Below are positions 57,685 through 64,000 of a stretch of DNA of 64,000 bases, one piece after another (position 1 is the first letter of the stretch; every line of letters starts with the position of its first letter). The position numbers and the translations under genes were made by a program. This stretch comes from Arthrobacter sp. DWC3 (GTDB taxonomy: Bacteria; Actinomycetota; Actinomycetes; Actinomycetales; Micrococcaceae): assembly GCF_002929375.1 (NCBI RefSeq), contig NZ_PJIP01000013.1:50516-114515 (forward strand). The letters run 5' to 3'. The notes under the pieces were generated by a model. That model made no database searches, was not told where the DNA came from, and saw only the letters and a program-made list of their open reading frames with translations.

Positions 57685-58569
57685 TCAGGTGTCCTTCGGC
57701 GAGGTAGTCGCTGTCATCGGGATGTAGGCCTCAAGGTCCCGGTGGAAAGGGACGTTCAGTGCGGCACGTAGCAACCAGCGGATCTTCAGCTGCGGTGAGG
57801 TCACAGTCGGCGCGGGAATCGCCGGGACAGTGAACGAGAAGGGGATTGCTGACTGTGCTGCGGCAGCCCGGGGGAGGCGTTGCTCGTTCACCACTGTCTC
57901 CTCAACCAGGTAGTTGCCCGACGTGTCATGAGCGTTCGGGTGCTGCCCGGCCCAGTACAGGACCTCCTCCTGCATGACGAGACTGATCGTCACCGTGCGC
58001 GCAGGCCTGCTGCCGAGGTGGACCTGCCCGGCTACCGCGACGCCGGGGTGGAGGGTGTAGGTGGTCAAGTCCGTGAACCGAATGCCCGCGTCCCCCTTAG
58101 CGTGATGACTGAGGGAATCCGTTCCCGTGATGGTGCTGTCCGGCAGAACGGTCAATGGGCAGGTGCGGACGACGTCGCTGAAGTCACCGGATACTCGTGT
58201 CCGGATCGACCATACAGACGTAGCGAGTTTCCCGCGAAGGGTCGGTAGCGCCGCGGCTGGAACAACCAGCCGCCCTTCCTCCCGGAAGGACTCACCCTCA
58301 TGCAGGAAGGTGCCTGCGTCCATGAGGATCATTCCCACGTCCTTGGTCTCGCGTCCGGGTGCCCGATAGGTGCCTCCGAACATGTTGCCGTGGGTTTGGG
58401 TGAGGATCAGTGAGTGTACAAGTGTGAACTGGACGGTCCGGACGTGCACCGGGGCGAGTGCGGTCATCTCGGTGCTGGCGAGAATGCTGCGGCCCTGCAC
58501 CGCGGTGTTTCGGGTGCCGCCCTGCACGGAGATATCCAGCGGGCTGTGGTGGCGGGTGAGTGAACTCAT
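57685..58569 (-). CDS. Arrestin-fold-like hypothetical protein
   Basis: A 294-residue, beta-rich protein without signal peptide or membrane segment. The second half has YTLHPGVAVAGQVHLGSRPA, TVTISLVMQEEVLYW, ETVVNEQRLP and IPFSFTVPAIPAPTVTSPQLKIRWLLRA in sequence, which fits an arrestin/Vps26/Spo0M-type beta sandwich: a PG-x-x-x-x-G-x-V strand turn and a late P-F-x-x-x-x-P-x-x-x-P-T strand. Function in bacteria is largely unknown. Its ATG overlaps the stop of the small gene upstream. Confidence 0.55.
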   Translation of the reverse strand: MSSLTRHHSPLDISVQGGTRNTAVQGRSILASTEMTALAPVHVRTVQFTLVHSLILTQTHGNMFGGTYRAPGRETKDVGMILMDAGTFLHEGESFREEGRLVVPAAALPTLRGKLATSVWSIRTRVSGDFSDVVRTCPLTVLPDSTITGTDSLSHHAKGDAGIRFTDLTTYTLHPGVAVAGQVHLGSRPARTVTISLVMQEEVLYWAGQHPNAHDTSGNYLVEETVVNEQRLPRAAAAQSAIPFSFTVPAIPAPTVTSPQLKIRWLLRAALNVPFHRDLEAYIPMTATTSPKDT

Positions 58570-58778
58570 CGGATGTCCTTCGCGCGTAGGTGGGACGGTG
58601 ACGCAAAGCGGTGAATCGCAGTTGCGAGCTTCCGGGCGACGACGACGATGGCGAGAAGGAGTCCGACCTTGTAGAACACGGCGTCATCGATTGCTGTCTC
58701 GACTGCGTTTCTGGCCATGACGGACATCGTGCGCGACAGCGGTAGTGACCCGGAAGGCACCGGCGGCTGCGGATCCAT
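58566..58778 (-). CDS. Small single-helix membrane protein
   Basis: A 70-residue protein with one membrane helix (VGLLLAIVVVARKLATAI, about residues 38-55) and a basic C-terminus. Coupled by ATGA overlap to the arrestin-like gene. The ATG at 58778 has no clear ribosome site; an internal ATG at 58727 (MSVMARNAVE) is an alternative. It might tether the arrestin-like protein to the membrane; that is a guess. Confidence 0.5.
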   Translation of the reverse strand: MDPQPPVPSGSLPLSRTMSVMARNAVETAIDDAVFYKVGLLLAIVVVARKLATAIHRFASPSHLRAKDIR

Positions 58779-58894
58779 GCGTGAACTTTTGCAGGTTCCT
58801 CCTCGTCCTACCTGAGTCTTAAGTCCTCACCTGAGGTCATCCCGTGGGATCCTCGGCAGCAGCATTGTCGGTGTCCTGGGAAGCGGTGAATGTT

Positions 58895-59344
58895 TCAGTC
58901 GTCCCTTCTCTCGCCGACACCCTGCACCACGAGCACGGGACAGTGGGCGTGCGCGACGCAGGCCCGGCTTACCGAGCCCAGGAGGAGTCCCCCGAACGTG
59001 CCGTGGCCGCGCCGGCCGACGATCAGCAGCGCTGCATTCTCGGAGGCCTTCACGAGCGCTTTCGCAGGGTGCGCGAAGACGACGGTCTTCTCCGATCCTT
59101 CGGGGGCATGTCCGCCGTAGGCTTCCTTGAAGGCCTTCGCCAGATGCACTTCTGCGGCTTCGGAGAATTCCTTCGTGCCCAGAGGCACATAGCCCGGATA
59201 CTCGGCGGGGTAGTCCCACACTGCGATCGCGTGGATTCTCGCTCCGAAAACAGGCGCCAGCTTCTGGGCGTAGCGCAGCGCCTCGATGGATTGCTCAGAA
59301 CCATCGACGCCGACGACTATGCGGGTGTCCGATGTGGTGCTCAT
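58895..59344 (-). CDS. Universal stress protein, single domain (4)
   Basis: A 149-residue USP from ATG 59344 with GGAG upstream: IVVGVDGSEQSIEALRYAQK, WDYPAEYPGYVPLG and VGRRGHGTFGGLLLGSVSRA, then HCPVLVVQGVG. It is a close paralogue of 62417-62869 (same AEYP-x-YVPLG and HGTF-x-GLLLGSVS blocks). Its start overlaps the DUF1003 gene stop by ATGA, making it the last gene of a three-gene operon. Confidence 0.93.
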   Translation of the reverse strand: MSTTSDTRIVVGVDGSEQSIEALRYAQKLAPVFGARIHAIAVWDYPAEYPGYVPLGTKEFSEAAEVHLAKAFKEAYGGHAPEGSEKTVVFAHPAKALVKASENAALLIVGRRGHGTFGGLLLGSVSRACVAHAHCPVLVVQGVGERRDD

Positions 59345-59958
59345 GGTGACTCTCCTCTTCGTGATCTTCGATCTCTGTACCCGTCCCATGAGGGATGCCC
59401 CTCATCACTCAGGCTGCAGGCGGGGTCACCGGGGGACGAGGGCACTTTCGCTACCCGCGTCAACCCGTCGTCCTCGAGGCCGGCACCGCGCAGTGATGTA
59501 CGGCCGTGGTCGTGGTCCGCTTGTGCCGGTCGTCCGCCGGGAGGAAGGCGCTCTTCGAGGAGCGCCTTCAGGTCGAGGATGAGGGTGAGCTGCTGCTCGT
59601 TCAGCCGCAGGAGCCGGTCTATTTCCTGTTTGGCGGCCGTGTCTGTTTCAAAGTCGTGCCGCGCCATGGCCGCGCTGATGGCATCCTGACGTTTCGCCGC
59701 GATGAGCAGGATCGCGCCCTGAAGTCCTGCGAGCATGGACAGGACCAGGTTGAGCAGGATGTAGGGGTACGGGTCCCACGAGCTGTCGTGAAGGGCGATG
59801 GTATTAATCAGCGCCCATAGCAGCATCAGTGATACGAAGACGGCGATGAATGGCCAGCTGCCCATTCCATTGCGCATCACATCGGCAGCGCGCTGTCCGA
59901 TGGTCAGGTGCTCGAGGTGTTCGGCGCGCCAGTCGTGGCGCTGTACCGGTTCGGTCAC
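59341..59958 (-). CDS. DUF1003-family membrane protein
   Basis: A 205-residue protein starting at GTG 59958. Two membrane helices (WPFIAVFVSLMLLWALINTI as helix 1; ILLNLVLSMLAGLQGAILLI as helix 2) and the DUF1003 signatures D-x-x-x-x-P-Y-I-L-L-N and AAKRQD are clear, followed by a charged coiled region (EIDRLLRLNEQQLTLILDLK) and a disordered acidic tail. DUF1003 proteins are widespread with unknown function. Middle gene of an overlapping trio. Confidence 0.88.
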   Translation of the reverse strand: MTEPVQRHDWRAEHLEHLTIGQRAADVMRNGMGSWPFIAVFVSLMLLWALINTIALHDSSWDPYPYILLNLVLSMLAGLQGAILLIAAKRQDAISAAMARHDFETDTAAKQEIDRLLRLNEQQLTLILDLKALLEERLPPGGRPAQADHDHGRTSLRGAGLEDDGLTRVAKVPSSPGDPACSLSDEGHPSWDGYRDRRSRRGESP

Positions 59959-60926
59959 CGTGTCCTTCTACCGGGTGCTGCATCAGTGGCCGTCTCACGA
60001 GGATTGGCGCCGGTAACCTCGCTGCGGACCACATCACCAGGCACGCTTATCGTCGGAGGCGAGGGTGTAATGAGCTCCGGTTCATTGACACCTCGTAGGA
60101 CCCGGTACAGGGCGAGGATGGATCCCGCGAGGATAGCGGCGACGGGAGGGACCGTGGACCAGCCGGGATCAGCGCCCATCGATTGAGCTACCAGCGGGGT
60201 GAGCAGGATTGGCACGCTCGTCAACCCAATGAAGATGAGCGCCGCGGGTGCGGTGAGGTAGCCGACGGGCCTGCGCAGCAACAGCAGTGTGCCACTGGCA
60301 ATGAGCGCAGGCAGGAAAAGCCCGAGGTCGAGCACATGGACAGGATTGGTCGGCAGCGCCCATGCTGCAGCGCTGGTGGAGGGCCGGCGCGCCATGATGT
60401 CGGGCACGATTTCGCTCAACCACAAGGCCATGAACAGGCATGCCACCACGATGGAGTACCACCCCGCGAACCGGGTCGGTACGCGGGAGAACAAGCGGTT
60501 GCAATCCAGTCTGGTTAGACCGGCGCACACGCCGGCGAAAGCGAAGACGGACAAGCCGAGCACGGCTACCCACACCAGGAAGAGCGGACCGAGGTGAATG
60601 GAGAACGTGTAGATCACGTAGTTGTAGACGGTGAAACCCAGAAGGCCGAGACAGCTCAGACAGGCTCGTAGGGAACCACGGAACGCGAGCACGCTGGTTG
60701 CCAGCAGCAGGGGCGCGACCAGGAACAGGTTGGCGATGTCCTGTGCGACGCTCGCTTGCAGAAGCGCCTCTGGCTCACGCGCGTAGATACCATCAGGCAT
60801 CAGCAAGGCAATTGCACTGCCCCCACCACCCAAGAGCGCCGCAGCGCCGGAAAACGTCGCGCCCACGCGTAGCTCCCGGGGGACCGCCCTCATCCCAGGA
60901 CTGGTTCTGACGCCTGCGTGGTCCAT
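59955..60926 (-). CDS. Polytopic membrane protein, unknown
   Basis: A 323-residue protein with about eight hydrophobic helices spread over residues 22-285 and a disordered C-terminal tail. Features: VYNYVIYTFSIHLGPLFLVW, RFAGWYSIVVACLFMALWLS, VLDLGLFLPALIASGTLLLL. No known transporter motif. It is the first gene of an operon with the DUF1003 and USP genes (overlapping starts and stops). The region upstream holds no perfect DevR-like box. Confidence 0.7.
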   Translation of the reverse strand: MDHAGVRTSPGMRAVPRELRVGATFSGAAALLGGGGSAIALLMPDGIYAREPEALLQASVAQDIANLFLVAPLLLATSVLAFRGSLRACLSCLGLLGFTVYNYVIYTFSIHLGPLFLVWVAVLGLSVFAFAGVCAGLTRLDCNRLFSRVPTRFAGWYSIVVACLFMALWLSEIVPDIMARRPSTSAAAWALPTNPVHVLDLGLFLPALIASGTLLLLRRPVGYLTAPAALIFIGLTSVPILLTPLVAQSMGADPGWSTVPPVAAILAGSILALYRVLRGVNEPELITPSPPTISVPGDVVRSEVTGANPRETATDAAPGRRTR

Positions 60927-61275
60927 TGTGGCTCTTTCCTCTGCCGTAGGGCGGACCGTGTGCTCTGCTCGCTCAACGTAGCCGGGTACGAAGTGACCGC
61001 CACAGAGTCGAAAGGCCCGTCAACTTCGACCGACGGAATTAGGGCAGGCCTCTTGCGTCGCCTTCCCATGAAGTAGGTGCTTTTGAGGCGCAGCGACCGA
61101 TCGAACTGGGCAAGAGCCCCGTGGCCTCCCTGGTAGCTGGAGGAGACCCCATGCCTTATGAGGATCAGGTATCGGCGCAGATCCCTGAGGAGCGTTCATT
61201 CGACGTCTAACTGCGGATGGGCGGCACGAAGAATGACGGCCGGGCCGTTCGGCGTCGATGGGCCCTGAATGAGTG
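60927..61275. other. 349-bp region with a possible 19-codon micro-ORF
   Basis: Between divergent-looking ends. At 61151-61210 an ATG behind GGAGGAG opens a 19-residue frame, MPYEDQVSAQIPEERSFDV, with a good ribosome site; it could be a tiny gene or chance. Nothing else was seen. Confidence 0.35.
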
Positions 61276-62394
61276 TCACAGCCAGAGACGTGGATGCAGG
61301 AGACCCCCGACTGGCATGGAGCCGAGGAAAGCCCGCTCTTGCAGGGGAGTGGTGCGTTCGTCGAGGAAATCGAGGATGAGGTCTGCGTCCTGTGCCGTGA
61401 ACGCGGACCGCATGAATCGTCCTGCCAGTCCCGGGTCGTGCTTCCACATGTTGAGCACTGGCTTGTCGTACCAGCGGAATCGGGGTGGCGGTCTGAAGGG
61501 TATGGGGTTTCCGGTCGCAGCGAGGGATGACGCGAGGTGCCGGGTTTGCTGGAGGATCCGGGTGAACCCGTACCCGGTGGTTGCTTTCACCGCCCCTGCG
61601 GCCGCCCCGATGTACAGGTGGCGTCCGTCGGGGGCGGGGGAGGGCAGACCGAGGGGGATGATGCCGCGTTGGATGCTCGTGGTCGAGAAATCCGTCACGC
61701 CCCACGCGGTGCGGAGATATGCCGTTGTGGCGTCCTCAAACGACCAGCCCTCCAGCGAGTCAATGTCCGGCGTTATCCGGGTGACCTCGACCAGAGCGTG
61801 CCCCGGTGAGAGGGGAAGGACGCAGTGGAAGTGCACCGGTTGGTGGTCCCTGGATCGGAAATCCATGAAGGTCGCGACGGAGGGGTCGAAAACATCGCGA
61901 GGCGTCTGCACCTGCCGTATCTCCCCCGACATGATCAGCGGCGCCCGGCTTGCTGGTGGTGGGGATGTGCTATCGAAACAATATGCGGTCCTGAAGGACC
62001 GGCCATCGGACAGCGTCACTTCGACGTCGTCGCGTTGTGCACGTATGCGGGATATGCGCGCGTCCAGCCGGGTGATGCGGGGATTGGAATCGATCACGTT
62101 GTCGAGGCTGGCGAAGATTTGCTGGGACGAGGTGAGGCAGAGTTTGTGACGGTTCAGCGGCAGGACACGGTGACCTTTTTCTGTGCCCACGGCGATGTTC
62201 CGGTAGGTTGCTGTGGGCGTCAGCGGTATGGGCAGCTCTTCGTCGTGCCAGTAGATGATGGAACGGTGCTGGATGTCCTCGGCGTCGTCAACGACGAGGA
62301 TCCGCATTCCGGTCAGGGTGGTTTCCTGGCTCAGGAAATAGGCGAGGCTGCGCCCGGCAAGGCCGCCTCCCGCGATGACGACTTTGTAGTCCAC
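61276..62394 (-). CDS. Lycopene beta-cyclase family FAD-dependent protein
   Basis: A 372-residue flavoprotein starting at GTG 62394, 22 bases after the USP stop (a longer frame overlaps the USP gene and is not family-like). DYKVVIAGGGLAGRSLAYFL is the Rossmann FAD motif (GxGxxG at 9-14), RILVVDD follows, and GAAAGAVKATTGYGFTRILQ is the conserved C-terminal cyclase motif; PLNRHKLC and MDFR occur between. CrtY/CrtL cyclases turn lycopene into beta-carotene. No other carotenoid gene is near, so the substrate may come from a chromosomal pathway. Co-transcribed with a USP. Confidence 0.82.
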   Translation of the reverse strand: MDYKVVIAGGGLAGRSLAYFLSQETTLTGMRILVVDDAEDIQHRSIIYWHDEELPIPLTPTATYRNIAVGTEKGHRVLPLNRHKLCLTSSQQIFASLDNVIDSNPRITRLDARISRIRAQRDDVEVTLSDGRSFRTAYCFDSTSPPPASRAPLIMSGEIRQVQTPRDVFDPSVATFMDFRSRDHQPVHFHCVLPLSPGHALVEVTRITPDIDSLEGWSFEDATTAYLRTAWGVTDFSTTSIQRGIIPLGLPSPAPDGRHLYIGAAAGAVKATTGYGFTRILQQTRHLASSLAATGNPIPFRPPPRFRWYDKPVLNMWKHDPGLAGRFMRSAFTAQDADLILDFLDERTTPLQERAFLGSMPVGGLLHPRLWL

Positions 62395-62416
62395 GGCTGT
62401 CCGCCGGCCGCCCGGG

Positions 62417-62869
62417 TCAGCGGTCGTGGTGGTCGGCGTCGGTGGGCTTGCGGACGACGAGCACCGGGCAGTGCGCGTGGGCCACGCAGGCACTGCTGAC
62501 GGATCCGAGCAGAAGCCCCCTGAACGTCCCGTGACCGCGACTGCCCACGACGAGAAGGGCTGCGCCCTCGGAGGCTTTCACCAGGGTCTTCACCGGGTGA
62601 CCGAAGACCACCGACGCCTCGAGCCCTAGCGGAGTGTCGTCACCGAAGGCGGCGGCCAGGGCCTCGTTCAGTTCCTTGCGGGCGGCGTCGGTGTACTCGC
62701 TGCGTCCGAGGGGAACATATGCGGGGTATTCCGCGGGATCGTCCCAGACCGCGATGGCCCGGACGGTCGCCTCGAAGACCGGCGCCAGTGTCCGGGCGTA
62801 GCGTAATGCTTCGACGGAGGGCTGCGATCCGTCGACGCCAACGATGATCTGGGCGGGCGTAGGGCTCAC
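62417..62869 (-). CDS. Universal stress protein, single domain (5)
   Basis: A 150-residue USP starting at GTG 62869 with AAGGAG upstream: IIVGVDGSQPSVEALRYART, WDDPAEYPAYVPLG, VVGSRGHGTFRGLLLGSVSS, HCPVLVVRKP. The ATP motif is intact. Close paralogue of 58895-59344. A DevR-like box lies about 80 bases upstream, and the lycopene cyclase gene follows on the same strand. Confidence 0.93.
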   Translation of the reverse strand: MSPTPAQIIVGVDGSQPSVEALRYARTLAPVFEATVRAIAVWDDPAEYPAYVPLGRSEYTDAARKELNEALAAAFGDDTPLGLEASVVFGHPVKTLVKASEGAALLVVGSRGHGTFRGLLLGSVSSACVAHAHCPVLVVRKPTDADHHDR

Positions 62870-62946
62870 GGCGTTTCTCCTTCTGGTTCGTAACGGTAGA
62901 ACTACTTGATCCTCCGCACGATCCCCGCTATCCGCCCATACACCTA

Positions 62947-62960
62947 GGGTCTTTCGTCCC
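62947..62960. promoter_or_regulatory. DevR-box-like palindrome 5 (USP/lycopene cyclase)
   Basis: GGGTCTTTCGTCCC on the plus strand, GGGACGAAAGACCC on the minus strand toward the USP gene. One half-site equals GGGAC/GTCCC, the other has one substitution. Confidence 0.6.
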
Positions 62961-63171
62961 CATCACGACCCGACAACCCATCTCGAGATGGCCGGGGACC
63001 TGACCAAAGCAGTGCATGCCGATACCAGCCCCGCACATCCCCCCGCAAACATGATTGACCCCTGACGCGAAATCGAGTGTGCAGCGCTGGACCGAACAAA
63101 AGACCGACACCCGTCGCGGGCGGCAGATGCGTGCGGCGAACCTGAAGCGCGGGGACGGCTAGGGTGTCGCT

Positions 63172-63884
63172 ATGAATCCCTCAGCTGTCATTGCGGGAGC
63201 CTCGAGCGAGATCGGTCGCGCCATCGCGGAGACTTTCGCGGTCCGCGGATACCGCGTCCACGTGTGGCACGCGACGTCCGTCGCCTCGAAGCTACCGCTG
63301 CCGCGTGCCGCGCATCCGGGGCGTCGTCGGTCGAGATGACGGTGATCGACGTGCGTGACCTCCGCGCGGTCGAATCTGCCGCAGAGCGTGTCAGGGACGC
63401 CGATGAGCGCCTAGTCGCCCTCGTTTGGGCGGCAGGCGTTTTTCAATGGGGAAGGTTCGATACCGTCGATCCAGCAGGCGCGCGGGATGTACTCATCACG
63501 AACTTCACGGCGGCTGCGGCGGCCGCCCGGCTGTTCCTGCCCCTGTTGCTTAGCAGTGCGCCGAGCAACCTGATCTTCATGGGATCCGGCGCCGGACATC
63601 AGGCGTACCCGGACAACGCCGCCTAAGTTGCTGCCAAGCACGGCCTGCGGGGACTGGCTGAAGCGCTCCACCTCGACGTGTGCGATGACGGCGTGACGGT
63701 CTCCACGATCAGCGCCGGACTGGTCAACTCGGGCGCGGGCCGGCTGTCACCCGCTGCGCACTCCCACCCGGGTTCGCTCCTTCGCCCGGCTGATATTGCC
63801 CGCACCGTGGACTTCATCATCGACTCGCCCGCAAATGTCTGCCTCACCGAGATCGTCCTGCGCCCGGCCACACGGCACACGTGA
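63172..63884 (+). pseudogene. Short-chain dehydrogenase/reductase, frameshift and nonsense mutation
   Basis: The start (ATG 63172) reads MNPSAVIAGASSEIGRAIAE with the SDR cofactor motif GASSEIG, but the frame breaks near 63255-63265: the continuation ARDVRRLEATAAACRASG is in another phase. That frame runs through VWAAGV (the NAAG-like strand) and FMGSGAG (catalytic serine region) to NAA, then TAA at 63624-63626, then VAAKHGLRGLAEALHLDV. The stop replaces the catalytic tyrosine of Y-x-x-x-K exactly. A further open part reaches 63884. The gene cannot make an active enzyme without correction. Confidence 0.85.
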
Positions 63885-63976
63885 CAGGTGGTCAGGACGA
63901 CTGTCCTGATGACCATGATGGTGAACTGCTCGGCCGGTGAGTGGGGCAACGACGGGAGGGGCCCCCAAACCATTGG

Positions 63977-64000
63977 TTGACATAAGGCAGGTTATCGGCG
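63977..64000 (+). repeat. Right edge motif of the stress island
   Basis: GTTGACATAAGGCAGGTTAT (63977 on) repeats the left motif at 43918 in direct orientation, 12 identical bases followed by a diverged part. It is preceded by AACC-ATT-GGTT (63968-63978), again an inverted repeat touching the motif. The window ends here, so the element may continue. Confidence 0.55.

Noticed and set aside
60985-61060. Further DevR-like boxes before the 60926 operon
   Set aside because: GGGC-containing pieces near 60952 and 61032 lack a matching second half at four-base spacing.
1-64000. tRNA, rRNA or tmRNA genes
   Set aside because: No cloverleaf-like sequence with a conserved T-loop motif or rRNA segment was noticed on either strand; a tRNAscan run would be decisive.

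Overview
The window looks like part of a large mobilizable plasmid or integrative element from a high-GC actinobacterium. An Arthrobacter-like member of the Micrococcales is the best guess, inferred from the Lsr2 silencer, the DevS/DevR-type two-component pair, the gene style and the plasmid mobilization genes; no rRNA or tRNA is present to settle it. A ParB-family protein, a MobC/relaxase pair, a giant methylase-helicase, two serine resolvases and two IS110-family transposases all point to accessory DNA. No replication initiator and no ParA were recognised.

Layout. 1-5 kb: 3' end of an NrdH-type redoxin gene, small zinc-binding and membrane proteins, a ParB-like protein ending at a strong hairpin, an excisionase-type DNA-binding protein, and CsbD. 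5.5-8 kb: a translationally coupled pair of CNNM/CorC-type membrane proteins. 8-10.8 kb: two IS110-family elements, head to head, sharing a structured non-coding region. 11-24.5 kb: a genome-maintenance and defence block with an SRAP protein, a CoiA-like nuclease, Lsr2, a complete type III restriction-modification operon (mod-res), a PHP-domain/SMC-like ATPase, a ribbon-helix-helix protein and a probable EVE-HNH modification-dependent endonuclease. 24.5-32.2 kb: two serine resolvases bounding a 6.9-kb segment with near-identical inverted 25-mers; it carries a MarR regulator with a perfect operator, a divergent EamA exporter, and many small membrane proteins. 32.3-41.8 kb: mobilization module with a 1,866-residue methylase-helicase that contains a second well-started gene nested in another frame, HTH proteins, MobC, relaxase and a coiled-coil accessory protein. 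41.8-43.3 kb: tandem 22-bp repeats and an AT-richer cassette with YbjN-like and J-domain proteins.

43.9-64 kb: a 20-kb stress island with related recombination-like motifs at its two edges. It holds a metal P-type ATPase, F420-type reductase, BON protein, zinc alcohol dehydrogenase, five universal stress protein genes (seven domains), two pyridoxamine-oxidase-fold proteins, an emfourin-type inhibitor, an arrestin-fold protein, a DUF1003 protein, a lycopene cyclase, a GAF histidine kinase and its NarL/LuxR-type response regulator. Five palindromes of the form GGG[A/C/T]C-N4-G[G/A/T]CCC lie in its promoter regions, often between divergent genes, and resemble the mycobacterial DosR/DevR box. I infer a transferable DosR-like dormancy/redox regulon carried with its own sensor and regulator. 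A short-chain dehydrogenase at the right edge is dead: frameshifted, with a stop codon at its catalytic tyrosine.
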